Positions 35,397-47,245 are shown, counted from the stretch's first letter. The stretch is DNA of 64,000 nt from Sialis fuliginosa (GCA_961205875.1 OY540812.1:30451098-30515097), one strand, 5' to 3'. Notes: generated by a model from the letters alone, not told the origin. Program-made: numbers and translations.

Positions 35397-36736
35397 CTTT
35401 TTTTATTCATTTTATCCTTTATTTTCATAAAAGCAAAAATGAATATATTGAAGCACAGACATTTAGGGCAATTTAATTTTACTTAAAAAGCAACCTATGA
35501 GAAAAAAAATTGTAAAATTAATTCAATGGAGCAGTTCCCATATATTCCCGGCTACGGCCTCTATATTTTGTTTTTGTCAGACTATGGGCCCCGTCAAATT
35601 TTCGATATGCTTCTGGGTTAGCCCAGTCCTGTTTAGCAACAAATTAGAGATATTTTAAAAGTATTAACACACTTGAACTCGCCCGCGCCACGCTCGCGCC
35701 ACTCCGATACGACCGCATGCGAATTTATACGAGTATGTTATACCCTTTGTATCAATTTGGGATTTTGATATGTTGTTTGGGTACATACAAGGTATAATAT
35801 ATAAAAAAATTGTGATTGCCCTCCGAAGAAAACATGGTCTTTTTTGATTTTTTAAATTTTATTAATTTTTTTTTCTGGTTTATTATGTACAGAGGATCAT
35901 AATAAAATTACCTCTGATGAGTCATAAGTACCTCTATAATATATTTCAAGCACCATCAAATTCGACTGACAGATTATCAAAAAAAAAATTTTTTTTGAAA
36001 ATCAAAAAAAAATTTTTTTTTCGAAAACTATAAATTTTTGGAAGCTAATATTTGGTCAGGTTGAATGTTTAATAGAATGTGACTTCCAAAAAAATAATCA
36101 GCCAAATCCATGTAAAGGCATGTTTTGCATGCTTACCCGGCTACAGCCTTTATTAAAAATTTACTACCCTAATCTGTACTTTTGCTATTTTTACGACCTT
36201 TTTTTTTAGTCATCATCATTTTTTGCAAAACCGGAAGAAATTGGTCTGAAACCCCGAGCCCGGAGAATCAACATGCAAACCATGAGACTCCGGGTCAAAA
36301 CCTGAAACCTGGTCACCTTATGTATAATATACAGTGCCTTCAAAAAGTTCCGGGTCACCTAAATAGCTTTTGAATGGTTTGAAATATGGGATTGAAATTT
36401 ATAGTGATAAAATGGGATCACAAATTTTATTATTTAACTTAAAAAGACACCCACCTTTACACCTCCAATGGATGGGGGGAGGGGGGAGCCAACAAATCTT
36501 AAATGGTATTTGGGAAAGGGGTTACCAAGGTCTCTACGATTTTTTTCGAAGAGTTATGATCATTTGAACATTTCTATTGAGATTCAAAAAATGCAATTCA
36601 AATTAACATAATTGAATAAATTTAAAAACTACACGGTACGGAACACTAATACACGAGGCTCGACTTGCATTTGACATTTTTTTTTCTCGATGCATTGCTG
36701 CCGTTTGGATCGAATTATTTCGGAACCAAACGGTAA
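35397..36736. other. AT-rich region with short G-rich patch, no gene
   Basis: 36215-36345 resembles the MITE at 26065 (ctccgggtcaaaacctg). 36470-36490 is G-rich (ggatggggggaggggggag). The 63- and 65-codon frames here are not recognised. Confidence 0.35.
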
Positions 36737-37033
36737 GGCCTGTTTCACACATATGCGGTTCCATTCGGTTCGGTTCGTTTTCGGTTCTTTTTCGGTTGTT
36801 TCGACAAGTGTGAAACGGTGCTTCAGTTTGTATTCGGTATCTAATAGAAACCGTAGAGCACCGAATACTCCCTCGATACGAACAGGTTTCTATTAGGTAC
36901 AAACACGTGTCCAGGGAACAGAAAGCAATCAACGCGTTCATACACACTCGGTTCAGTTTCGGTTTTAACCTGATAGCGAGTGTTATTTTTTTGAAAGTTT
37001 TGTCGCGGTTTTTCTAATAAAATAAGTGGTTTA

Positions 37034-37111
37034 CCAGATGTTGATGTGGATTGGCTGATTTCTGCAGTGCAATCTAAACCAGTGCTGTGGGACAAAACCT
37101 GTGAAAAATAA
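37034..37111 (+). pseudogene. MADF/Myb-like protein start, PIF/Harbinger accessory relic
   Basis: Reads PDVDVDWLISAVQSKPVLWD then KTCEK and a TAA stop at 37109-37111. The pattern of acidic start, L-I-x-x-V-x-x-x-P-x-L-W-D is the first helix of the MADF domain used by the DNA-binding partner of PIF/Harbinger transposases. Only about 25 codons remain before the stop, and no ATG is obvious just upstream. Confidence 0.7.
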
Positions 37112-37255
37112 AAATAAAAATTTGTCTTCATGCTCTCTTAGCTTCGGGAAAATAGTGTAGAATGCTCCAAATTCCTGCCGTAAAGTGATGAGAGGGTGCT
37201 CCCAATGAATTCTAGTATCCTCCTTCGTTTTTTTAATTTTTTTATAGAGAAACAA
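37112..37255 (-). pseudogene. Harbinger (DDE_Tnp_4 type) transposase N-terminal relic
   Basis: The minus strand reads RIHWEHPLITLRQEFGAFYT then IFPKLREHEDKFLFLFF. The pattern R-x-x-W-x-H-P-x-x-x-x-R-x-x-x-G-x-F-x-x-L/F-x-x-L-R-x-x-x-x-K-F is the conserved N-terminus of HARBI1-like transposases. The DDE catalytic part is absent; after FLFLFF the frame runs into sequence antisense to the MADF relic, so an internal deletion has joined the two gene starts. Confidence 0.68.
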
Positions 37256-37598
37256 CTTGCTTTCTCTCCATGATCACTACTGAGTGTACGGAAAAAAATA
37301 AAACCTAATATGATCCGTATGAGAACCGTGTATCTGTGAAGGGGTTTGGCTCGTTTTCGGTTGCAACCGAAAACGAACCGAACCGAATGGAACCGCGTAT
37401 GTGTGAAACAGGCCTAAAAGTTTTAAGTAATGTGATATGAGTCTTACTATCTCTTTCTTTGTCTAAGGGAAAAATCGATTCAAACAGTATTGATACACCT
37501 TTATAAATATAAAATAGGGGTTTCGTTGAAACAAATATTTGTCCAAAGTTTGTATTTACTTTTAAGTCGGAGTTGTAACAATGAATAACATTTTTTTA

Positions 37599-38279
37599 GG
37601 GTTCCATAGAAAACTAGGAACTCTTATAGTTTCGCTCTGTCCGTCTGTCTGTCTGTCTATATAATTTTCATACCGATTAAGATGAAATTTGGTGTAAAGA
37701 CGTAGATTGACAACACAAAAACAGAAATTATGAGATTTTTGGAAAACAAATTTGGATTCCCTTCCCATAGTATATTCAAAAATTTTTTTTACTTAATCCA
37801 TTTAGATAGGTCTCCTAAATGCAACAAAAATTGTCTTAGGACCTTTCGATTTTAACCCTTCAGTGTCCCCCCCCCTATATTTTCTAAACTATCGATAAAT
37901 ATATATATAATAATAATATACTTTCATATAACGAACACTGTCAAAACATTTTTAAACCCTCCTCCCATAGACTTTTCACTGACACTATTGAGTGGAGTAC
38001 TTTTAGAGAGCTTTTTTAAAATGCAACAAAAAATGTTATATAACTTTTTGATTTTAACCCTTCAGTCATGATATATGTATTTGCTCTTAATTGACGCTAT
38101 CAAAGCGTCACATCCTCTAATTTTTAAACTATCAATTCAAAAAATCTGGAAAAATTCCAGAATAGCTTTTAATTAGTACTTTCAATGAAAATTATAACGA
38201 ATACTGTAGTCAAATAGTTTATGAAAATTTTTGAAATAACTCTTTTTTTTAACTTGTAGTGAGAATGACTACGGAAACC
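37599..38279 (+). repeat. Repeat B copy
   Basis: Starts ggttccatagaaaactagga and ends gactacggaaacc, short inverted ends of the type GGTTYCNTAG. Contains a CTGTCTGT tract at 37640-37658 and ccgattaagatgaaatttgg. A reversed copy is at 46790-47245. Related fragments lie at 28400-28740 and 30095-30260. No coding region. Confidence 0.65.
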
Positions 38280-39062
38280 TATCATGTGCGTGGCCAACAC
38301 GTACTTGGCCGTTTTATTTTTAAATCAATCTATAGTTATCAATAACATTTGTATTCATTGAATTTTGCAATGTTTGTTTTAATATAAATTTTTAGGCTTT
38401 GTCTGTACAGTCTAATTTATTTTAATCTATCTGTTTGTTTGTTTAGACTTGACATGAAAACTACTGAACTGATTTTGATGAGATTTTCACTTTTTTTCTA
38501 AATTATAGATAGTACAACTTTTATTTGAAACATTTTTTTAAATGATTCAATTATTCATGATTCGTGATCGTTTTCATTAATAGGAGATTTTCTTCCCTGA
38601 CGAAAATTGTTCCTATTTATAAAATTTCACTCTTTTGTAATTTATCGTTTTTGATTTTATTTAGTGTAAATATTCATGATATTTGTTGATGAACTTAATT
38701 AATTAAATTATTTAACAACGAATTAAAATAATAATTACATTCATGTATACTAAATATACATATATACAATATATAATATATTTTACAAACAATACAAATA
38801 GAATCCGTATAATGAACAATGAAAAATATATTTTCAAACGCATTTTACAAATCATTATTTACAATTAAAATTCACCCAACTTTGTGTAGAAATCTAATGT
38901 TATTTTAACTTCTTTTGATGTTATATGGTATTTTATATCTATATTGAAATAAAATTTAAATAAAAACGTATTATTAGGATGTTGATTTTAAAATAACGCA
39001 TGTGTAACGTAGGAAAGGGAGGGGGTCAGATAACATGTGACGTCATATTTATATTTGTATTA
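38280..39062. other. AT-rich sequence, no gene seen
   Basis: 38390-38500 has the words ctgtttgtttgtttagactt and ctgaactgattttgatgaga typical of invertebrate repeat elements. Otherwise unassigned. Confidence 0.35.
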
Positions 39063-39584
39063 GGTACTGGCACCAGTCTTGACCAATACTCCGGTGTTGG
39101 ACACTTGTTTAAATAAATGTAAAAACTTTAAAAATATTTGTTGATATAATTGATAACTGCTATTACTGAATCATAATCAATAGAAACTTACTGTAAAACA
39201 GCTTAATTTGATGACAATCGGCTACTGGGTGTCAAAATGGTGGACATTTAAATTAATTTTATGTGTATGATCTATTTATTTTAATTATTATATGATCCAC
39301 TGCATCTGCTTTACATTAATTAAAATTTTACGATTATTTATTTTATAACTTTTGTGTCGTAATATTTCATCATTATATAATCATTACCAAGTGTCCATCA
39401 CTGTGTGTGCCTATTACTGGTTTTATTTTGTACTTTATTTGAGAACTTTGGTAATTAAATTGATTTAATAAAGAGGTAATTGTTTTATTAGTAACATGAG
39501 TTCATGAGAATTACAAAAAAAACCCACCAATCCCAAAAAACAGTATACCTTGCTCTTAAAGTATCCATGACTGGTGCCAGTACC
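39063..39584. mobile_element. PIF/Harbinger-type MITE G, intact copy
   Basis: Perfect termini GGTACTGGCACCAGT and complement, flanked by TTA on both sides (39060-39062, 39585-39587). Homologous pieces are at 12128-12177 plus 17866-18424 (split by piggyBac) and 52555-52760. Non-coding. Confidence 0.85.
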
Positions 39585-39748
39585 TTAGTTGAGATTTTGT
39601 TTTGAATTTAATTTATTGACAATCGGGCGTTGCCTCTCAGTGAGAAAGATATTTTTAAAGAAACGTATACTTATTAATTATTTTTACGTTTTACTGTATA
39701 TATATGATTGAACGTAATTTTAAGTTAATTTTTATTAACCTACTAGCG

Positions 39749-40289
39749 TAGCGGTTCTTAAACGTATGTAGTCTAGGGACCATTTTTTGAACAATTATTT
39801 TACAGGGACCCCCTCCCTGCAGGGGTTATTTTAAGAAAATTTTACAACTTTATTTTTTTACTCCATACTTACAATTTTTGCTTTTCAACTGCAATGACCT
39901 TTGTTTTTTGCATTACATTTCTAACATTTTTTGTTTTTACAACTGCAATAACTGTTTTTTGCTCTACATTTCTCACATTTTTTGCTTTTACAACTGCAAT
40001 GACCTATTTTTTTCTCTACATTTCTTACATGTTTTGCTTTTACAACTACAATTACCTTTTTTCCACACATTTTATTATTTTATTTATTATACATTTTTAC
40101 AATTTAGCTTTTACAACTGCAGAAATAACAACTACACACTAAAATAAACCCTGCTTCCCTGACAGAAAAATAAAGGCCGTTAGATAGTAATTAATCATTG
40201 ATAAATAGAAATGTAAAAGTACTTTAATTTATGACACACATATTTCACGGACCCCCAGGGGTCCGTGGACCCTAGTTTAAGAATCACTG
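39749..40289. mobile_element. hAT element with an internal minisatellite
   Basis: Ends TAGCGGTTCTTAAAC and complement of CAGTGATTCTTAAACTAGGG; perfect 8-bp duplication TACTAGCG (39741-39748, 40290-40297). Inner inverted GC-rich patches ggaccccctccctgcagggg and ggacccccaggggtccgtgg. It sits in the CTAG terminus of a minus-strand Helitron. No transposase. Confidence 0.86.
39884..40125 (+). repeat. Minisatellite, about five units of 50-70 bp
   Basis: Tandem units around ttttacaactgcaatgacct followed by a T-rich stretch and ctctacatttct(a/c)acattt. The two overlapping 80-90 codon frames here (CFYNCND repeats) are produced by the tandem array and are not genes. Confidence 0.8.
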
Positions 40290-40290
40290 T

Positions 40291-40330
40291 ACTAGCGCAT
40301 TGGACCCGGTGTTACCGGGTTAATATCCAT
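40291..40330 (-). mobile_element. Helitron 3' terminus, reverse orientation
   Basis: On the minus strand: hairpin CCCGGTAACACCGGG, then TCCAATGCGCTAG. Same terminus as 17155-17186. The hAT at 39749 is inserted in its last bases. The rest of the Helitron should lie to the right; I could not find its 5' end. Confidence 0.6.
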
Positions 40331-40607
40331 AAAATCAAAGTATTATCTTTGACATTCATATTTGACTGGGATTAATGAAATCCATGTATTTTTTTTAAAT
40401 TGTCCACCTAACATGCCCACCCAGCATACCCACTCAACATGCCCACAACACACGGTTTGCATTGCGAATTGTTTTTTTTCCGACCTTATAAAAATAAATA
40501 TATCAACAAATTATACACCTAAACCTAACTTATCCAATAGTGATAAGCGGAATAAAATCTGTTCAGTAGGATTATATTTTCTCCCAATTATACAGGTTAC
40601 AGGTTAC

Positions 40608-40676
40608 ATCTAACTAGATTAAAATTTACATTCATGTAATTGACAAAATGTACATTTTAATCTAGTTAGATTTAAT
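40608..40676. repeat. Short perfect hairpin
   Basis: atctaactagattaaaattt and its complement, separated by about 25 bp. No known function. Confidence 0.7.
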
Positions 40677-41265
40677 CTCCAACAATTTTATTATATTATT
40701 AACATGTCATATCATTAATTATACTATCAATGTTGTGCACTGAAGAAGGAGGTATAACTCGAAAAAAAAATATCTAATAGATAGCGCTGATTTTATGCAC
40801 CAAACTTAAAATATAAATTTTTTTTTGACCACCTATCCCATCATCTCAAGAATAAAAAACATATATATGTGTATGTATAAATGTATAGTTATTCAGAATA
40901 ATGTTGATGCTCTATTCATATACACGTTAACTGTCTTTGGTTGAGGCGAAGGGAGGTTGGTTGGTTAGTTTTGATATATTTATTGTGATTTTCTATATTT
41001 TAACCTAACCAAAACTAACCAACCTCTAAATATTAAAACATCAGTGTAAAGTATTAAAATTTATGTTCGAGTGTACAAAGTGCATACTAACAAATTTTTT
41101 GTGAAATGATTTGAAAAAGTGCATTTAAATACAAGCCTTTTTAAAATAGCTGTGAAAAATAAATGATTTAATTTTCTTCTAGTTAATACGAAGTTAGTGT
41201 TTGTGACGAATTTAATACGAAGTGAAATAGATAATATTATTTTTCATATAATCTAATTAATAAAA
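40677..41265. other. Upstream region of the microexon gene
   Basis: About 0.6 kb with no transposon recognised. It contains an inverted repeat at 40955-40976 / 41004-41027 (aggttggttggttagttttg and complement) about 240 bp before the ATG. No clear TATA box or initiator could be singled out in such AT-rich DNA. The start codon context is taaaaATGA. Confidence 0.4.
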
Positions 41266-41325
41266 ATGAAATTTCTATATACTGTATACATTGTTATTGA
41301 AGTGATTTTTGTGAACCTTATTTTG
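41266..41325 (+). CDS. Exon 1 of a secreted glycoprotein-like gene (signal peptide)
   Basis: Sixty nucleotides from ATG encode 20 residues, MKFLYTVYIVIEVIFVNLIL, a textbook hydrophobic signal peptide or signal anchor. It ends exactly on a codon (phase 0) at TTG before the strong donor gtaagtattt. An A-rich ATG context precedes it, and 15 codons after the donor the frame would close, which supports splicing. Paired with exons at 60646 and 61329 by matching phase. The 5' UTR extent is unknown; the region before it is the longest stretch nearby without recognised transposons. What I see is exon structure and a signal sequence; the function is unknown. A short signal-peptide exon followed by a long intron is common in insect secreted proteins, including salivary effectors of plant-feeding Hemiptera, but no effector family can be assigned from this. 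Confidence 0.62.
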
Positions 41326-41329
41326 GTAA

Positions 41330-42399
41330 GTATTTAACTATAAGTATTATTTAAAAAAAAACTTAAAATACTGAAAAATATATAATTATTAACTTTCTGA
41401 AGTCGCTTTTCTTAAAAAGTTTTTTATTGGCTTAGCATCAACTTTAAAAACTGTTAAATTTAATTATTATACACATTTCAGTGTTTAAAATTTTTTTTGA
41501 AGTTTTTATTTTTCCCTTTTGAGTGGCGTAAACAAAACAAAAATCGTCCAAATCGATGCATATTTGTCGAAGTTATGCTCGAACATACATATTTACATAA
41601 AAAATATACTTATATTGTCGAATTGAGAACCTTTTTCTATTTTGAAGTCCATTCATAAATTAGTGTTTTTTTCCTATTCATTATAATGAATCTAACTGAC
41701 TATATCATTATGATGATGATGACTGCTGGTTGTTGTCGGCTGGATAGTTCCTTTTCCAAGTTGTTTTATTATATTGATTTCGTGTTTTGGGAATTAACAG
41801 GGTGTCGAAAACCCGGAGGATTACGGACACGTTGAAAATGCAGGATTTGTAGTAATCAGAAGTTTTTAGTAAAAATAATATTTATTTAAGATTTAATAAT
41901 ACACTTTTGTATAGAGGATAAAATATAAATATATAAAAAATAATAAGTTACTTAACTAACATTTGACTTAACTGGACAAAAAACAGATATCGACTCACGA
42001 TTTGGGAGAGGGCAGGACCTTATATAAAGAATTAAACAATAATTATCTTGTTTTCTATTGCGTTGTTGAAAACAGTGGGTTAATAAATAAAATTCCTTAT
42101 TGAAAGGATTTCTTTAAATTTTGATACTTTGTATAAAAATGTAATAACTATTTAATTTTATTAGTTAAGGAAGCAATATTAATAAAATGTTGCAAAATTT
42201 GGAAACAGTGAAATATCTATTTAAATGAATAAATATATTATAAAAATATGTAAAATATACATATATAAAAGAAATGAAGTATTCATAGATACTTGGACAG
42301 GGTGGTTAGGTTAGGTTAGGTTAAATATATTATAAAAATATATAAAATATATATAAAAGAAAAAGAAGTATTCATAGATACTGGGTGGTATTCATTACA
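41330..42399. other. Intron sequence, nothing recognised except TTAGG run
   Basis: 42307-42325 contains GGTTAGGTTAGGTTAGGTT, three to four TTAGG units, the common insect telomere word; far too short to be a telomere. A near-duplicate phrase (tatattataaaaatatataaaatatata) occurs at 42230-42260, 42327-42355 and 17067-17090. Confidence 0.4.
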
Positions 42400-42655
42400 A
42401 GGGATACAAGATAGAAGAGAAATGTGCTGATGGGCCGATTATCGCAGATTGACACGTATAGGGTGGCCGGGTACATGAGATGTGTAAGGTTGGGAGCTAC
42501 TTGGGAAGGGTTGTCATTTATCTGATAGTATAATGACTTTTTTAAATTTTAGATTACATTTATTCAAGTAGTTAATAATGTGAGTGTAGCTTGCTTTGTT
42601 TTTTATTATTTCCTTTTATTCTTCTATGTTTATTTTATCTTGTTTTAATTCATTT
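42400..42655 (-). mobile_element. LINE 3' UTR fragment, second copy
   Basis: Matches bases 50-230 in order (ctgatgggccgattatcgcag; gggtggccgggtacatgaga; then a T-rich stretch). It lacks the ORF2 tail seen at 248-362. Confidence 0.55.
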
Positions 42656-42691
42656 TGTTTCCTCGCAATTTTGAAGATACGAGAAGCTTTG

Positions 42692-44841
42692 TAGTACGTC
42701 TGGTACGTAAAACAACCCTGCACTTTTTGATTGGGGTATGACACTTTCTGTGCTCATAGATAAGGTCAAAAGAATAATTTTCAGATAGGGAGCCACTTTA
42801 AAATCCGTGTAGAACACCATTATATCGGCTATTAAAGATGACCCCCACCGTTTTTATTAAATTGGCTGTATCTCAGCTCCTAGTCATCTGATTTCAATTT
42901 TCTTTTGTTTGTTTTAAAGTTCTTATTGAGAAGATTATTTTTTGTCATTATTTATTTTTCTCTAAATCTAAAGGGTTCCCCACAATTTTCGAAAATCTGA
43001 AAATGTTACTTTTTTTACGAACTTAATTTTTATATAACTTTTTTATTGTGCCCAATATCATTTTTTTACATCATACAAAAAAGAAAGACATTTTTTTCTG
43101 CGTTCTATTGATAACAAGATAATACTGTTTTAATTAACAACTTCTTTGGAAAAAGTGTGTTAAACTAAGAAAAATAGACTATTTTTGGATCATTCCATGT
43201 CAAGTTTACCTTTTATCATATGAAATTTTATGTTGGGATCAATTTTCTCATATGGTATAGCTAAAAAATTGAAAAATCTGTCATGGATGTCACTGAACTT
43301 TCTTATACAATAAAAAAATGTACGTGTATCTACTAATATAAAACAAATAATTTTGGCTTACTGATGACAGATATAAAAAAATTAATAGAACATAAACTAT
43401 AGATAATAACGTTCTCTACATTTTTTGATATAAACATTTCATTCTGTCATGAACTTGTTAAAAAAAAAATGTAAAAAAATAAAAAATTAAATAAAAAAGA
43501 TTTTTTTTAATTGGTAAGAGATACAAAAAAATTAATGGAACATAAACTATAGAAAATAACGTTCTCTACATTTTTTGTTATAAACATTTCATTCTGTCAT
43601 GAACTTGTTAAAAAAAAATGGAAAAAAATAAAAAATTAAATAAAAAAGATTTTTTTTTAATTGGTAAGAGATACAAAAAAATTAATAGGACATAAACTAT
43701 AGATAATAACGTTCTCTATATTTTTTGTTATAAACATTTCATTCTGTCATGAACTTGTTCAAATAAAATGGAAAAAAATTAAAAATATAATTAAAAAGAT
43801 TTTTTTTTATTTGGTAAGAGATACAAAAAAATTAATGGAACATAAACTATAGAAAATAACGTACTCTACAACTTTTATTTCAATGATTTATTTCTGCTTT
43901 AAGCCATTTCAAATATAATTGAAAAAAACGATTATAACCTCAAAAACTTTTTTTGGGAGAAATTGAACATAACATAAATTATAAATAATAATATTCTAAA
44001 CAAATTTTTCTTTAAACATTTTCTTCCAACATGTACCGTTTCAGAAATAATTCGAATAATTATAAAAATTACAAGAGTAAACATCCGTTTCCGGTTTTAA
44101 AAACATCAGGTTTTCTTTCTTAAAACAAATTAATCCTAAATATAAAATTTTACCCCTCTATGTACTGTATTTTTTTAGTTACAGCGTTTACAGACAAACA
44201 GATACACACACAAACAGACAGACATACATGATGATAAAAATAGTCAGAATTGATTCAGGGAAGGTATAAATGGACATTTCCATCAAAATCTTGAATCCGA
44301 GAAACCAATACAGGTAAACTTGACAGGTAATGATCCAAAAATAATCCTTTTTTCTTAGTTTAACACGCTATTTCCAAAGAAGTTGTTGATTAAAACAGTA
44401 TTATCTTGTTATCAATGGAACGCAGAAAAAAATGTCTTTCTTTTTTATATTAAGTAAAAAAATGATATTGGGCACAATAAAAAAGTTATATAAAAATTAA
44501 GTTCGTAAAAAAAGTAAAATTTTCAGATTTTCGAAAATTGTGGGGAACCCTTAAGATTTAGAGAAAAATGAATAATGACAAAAAATAATCTTCTCAATAA
44601 GAACTTTAAAACAAACAAAAGAAAATTGAAATCAGATGACTAGGAGCTGAGATACAGCCAATTTAATATAAACGGTGGGGACCATCTTTAATAGCCGATA
44701 TAATGGTGTTCTACACGGATTTTAAAGTGGCTCCGTATCTGAAAATCTTTCTTTTGACCTTATATATGACCACAGAAAGTTTCATACCCCAATCAAAAAG
44801 TGCAGCGTTTTGGCTTTATTTGCCACGAACCAGACGTACTA
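42692..44841. mobile_element. Foldback element with a 150-bp tandem array in the loop
   Basis: Arms 42692-43270 and 44290-44841 are inverted copies; ends TAGTACGTCTGGT and complement. It is inserted in repeat A: the sequence before (gaagatacgagaagctttg) and after (ttgtgatcgtttcagattga) joins to the uninterrupted repeat with a TTG overlap, suggesting a 3-bp duplication. The loop contains the tandem array at 43355-43905 and a block at 44050-44290 that recurs at 62090-62760. No coding region. Confidence 0.78.
43355..43905 (+). repeat. Tandem array, 150-bp period, about 3.5 units
   Basis: The phrase attaat(a/g)gaacataaactata begins at 43381, 43531, 43681 and 43831, an exact 150-bp spacing. Units also share ttctgtcatgaacttgtt. 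The last unit is truncated and diverges after tctacaac. Confidence 0.9.
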
Positions 44842-45556
44842 TTGTGATCGTTTCAGATTGAGACAAAAAAAATGTTCTCCGATTTCAAAATTTTAAATTG
44901 ATCTTTCCGTTTCATGTCAAGACAAATACTTTTTGTTCCGTATCTGTCTGTCTGTCTGTCCGTCTGTCCCCTGAATCCTTGTCACACACATAACTCATGA
45001 ACCACTGAACCGATATTGTTGAAACTTGGTCGGATGGTTGGGTCTGGTTTGAGAACGGTCCCATTTCAAAATCATCAAAATCGTGTATAAGGGGGTGACA
45101 TCCCAAAGTATTTATTTTTTACGTGAAAATTTTAAAGAATATTTTTTGTAGAGCATTAAATTTCTTATAATATGGGTCTACAACGTTTGTTGTAAAATAT
45201 TACCTTACAAAGATTTATCTCAATTTATTTTAAAAATTCGTGTTTTGTTTTTCTAAATTGATATTTGCTTGGACATATTAAATGTCATTTTGACGTTTTA
45301 AATGTCATTTTGGCGATTTAATTATCATTTTGATGTTTTAAATATCATTTTGACGTTTGCATTTTAGATTTAGATTGAAATTGTCAAAAAATTAAAAATA
45401 TACGAAAAAATAATCAGATGTATAAAAATTAAATGGTTAATCAATGCTAGGCAATTTTTCTGAGCACTTTATCAGTTTTTATTTAAATTGTTCACTAATT
45501 AACTACCTTTGGTGAAATTGGCACGAGTAAGCACTGTGCATTTATTTGGCAGATGT
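44842..45556 (+). repeat. Repeat A copy 4 (left end at 42658-42691)
   Basis: Resumes repeat A after the foldback insertion. Contains the CTGTCTGTC tract (44944-44966) and the AAATGTCATTTTGACGTTTT units (45290-45360), ending cactgtgcatttatttggca. Confidence 0.75.
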
Positions 45557-45599
45557 TTTTTTAATTTTTTTCTTTCGTTTTTTCTATATTATATGTTAT

Positions 45600-46035
45600 A
45601 GTACAGGCAAATTTACATTAATTATTAGATTAAATTTTATTTCGGAAATGTATCCAATAGTATTTCTCATTAAAGAATTCAATGAGTCCCGAGGTCAGAA
45701 GTTGTTGCGTTTAGGGGAAAGTGGGGTAAAAAGGATATGTTAGATCAAATGTATGAAAATAATTAATGTCCCTGTACTAAATAGTTTATAACGAACATTA
45801 AGTAATTAACGAGGTCAAAATTAATGTTGGGAAGAGGACTGGGGGTTATAAAATGTCAAAAAAATAAATAGTAAGGTAAAATTAATTATTTTGTAACGGT
45901 AAATATTTATTTACATAAAATTGACACGTGTGCATTAAAATTAGGTTTTATTAAGGAAAAAATGGAAAGATTAGAAATACCTCCTGAAATGGCTTCAGAA
46001 ATACTTTATCTTTAAGAAACCGAAGAGTCCCTAGT
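45600..46035 (+). repeat. Repeat N copy 2
   Basis: Direct copy of 19580-20030, here also following a repeat A end. The MERLEIPPEMASEILYL frame plus stop is conserved (54 nt identical); just upstream the copies differ by amino-acid changes (VILGFIKEN against LKLGFIKEK). Confidence 0.5.
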
Positions 46036-46789
46036 CGGGACTGGGGAACTTTAGCCGGTATTTTGATTTAAAGTAGGGCGCGTCAAATAAGCGATGAAGC
46101 TAGTCTTGACTTTGATAACTTACCGGCTTATCGTGTTCTACAAATAAATTTTATGAAAATCGGAAAATATATGTCTCATAGAATGTAACCATTCTATTTT
46201 TTTTAATTATGAAGGAGGAGAACCCCTCCATAAACAGCTTTGAACGGCCGCGTATTGCCAATGCTTTAAAAAATTGTTAGCTCTTTCTAGTGGGTTATAT
46301 TTATTTTTGTTCATATGGAGACATGTTTAGGTGATACTGTTGCATCCATAAAAAATTATTTTGGTTACAACAATCAGAGGTTATCTGAATTATTCATTAC
46401 TAAAGAGAGTTTTTGAGCTTTATAAATTGTGTATCTCAGTATATTTGTTAATATTATTCAAAAACTAAGGGTTTTCAAACAAAAAATTTTCTATGAAAAT
46501 TGTAGCAGATGGTATCTTTAAATAGTTTTTTATATACAAAATGAAATAACTCAAAAGACAAAACTACTAACTCCATGACAAAAAATCGTGAATATTTAAG
46601 TTTTTATAAATCAAGATTTAATGGATTATTTTATAATTTGCCTTTATGTAAGTGAGTATATTTTATAAAATAATGTTGTCATTATGTAAAATTATTAGAA
46701 TTATGGAGGGAAAAGAGGGGTAAAATGGACATGTTCGATCAAATGTTCGAAAATAATGTAAGTACGCTTTTCAGTCTATGGGAGGGGGG
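46036..46789. other. Intron sequence, no gene seen
   Basis: AT-rich, no termini or domains recognised. Confidence 0.3.
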
Positions 46790-47245
46790 TCCAAAGAATT
46801 GTTTGACAGTGTTCGTTATAATTTTCAGTGAAAGTACTAATTAAAAGCTACATTCTAAATTTTTTTCAGATTATTCGAATTAAGAGTTTAGAAATTAGAT
46901 GGGTGGAGACGCTCTAACAATAACAATGAAAAGCAAATATATCGTGACTGAAGGGTTAATATCAAAAGTCATTTGACATTTTTTGTTGCATTTTAGAAGA
47001 CCTATCTAAGGACACCCCACTTGATGGGGTAAGTGAAAAAAAAATTGAATTTATTTTTCAGTCTATTAAAAGAGGGTTCAATAATTTTTTTTTCAAAATT
47101 TCATCATTTTTGTTTTTGAGTTATCAATCTACGTTCGTATACCAAATTTTATCTAAATCGGTATAAAATTTAAATAACGTACGGACGGACGGACGGACGG
47201 GCGGATAGAGCGAAACTAGAAGGGTTCCTAGTTTCCTACGGAACC
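46790..47245 (-). repeat. Repeat B, reverse copy
   Basis: Ends cctagtttcctacggaacc. Contains acggacggacggacgg (47178-47198) and aaagtactaattaaaagcta, the complement of words in 38160-38200. The left limit is approximate. Confidence 0.6.

Larger units (their letters stand above)
36737..37414. mobile_element. PIF/Harbinger deletion derivative with relics of both genes
   Basis: Termini GGCCTGTTTCACACATATG and complement, continuing for about 50 bp of inverted repeat made of cggttcggttcg words; TAA flanks both ends (36734-36736, 37415-37417). This is the 3-bp target of PIF/Harbinger. Inside are a MADF-domain start on the + strand and a Harbinger transposase N-terminus on the - strand, the gene pair known for this superfamily. 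At 678 bp it cannot encode either protein in full, so it is a defective internal-deletion copy. Confidence 0.88.

Noticed and set aside
39878..40147. Two overlapping 80-90 codon frames
   Set aside because: They are products of the T-rich minisatellite inside a hAT.
42307..42325. Telomere (TTAGG)n
   Set aside because: Only three to four units, embedded in interspersed repeats; the same short run is at 17635.
43355..43905. CRISPR-like array
   Set aside because: Whole 150-bp units repeat with no spacer structure; this is a eukaryotic tandem repeat.
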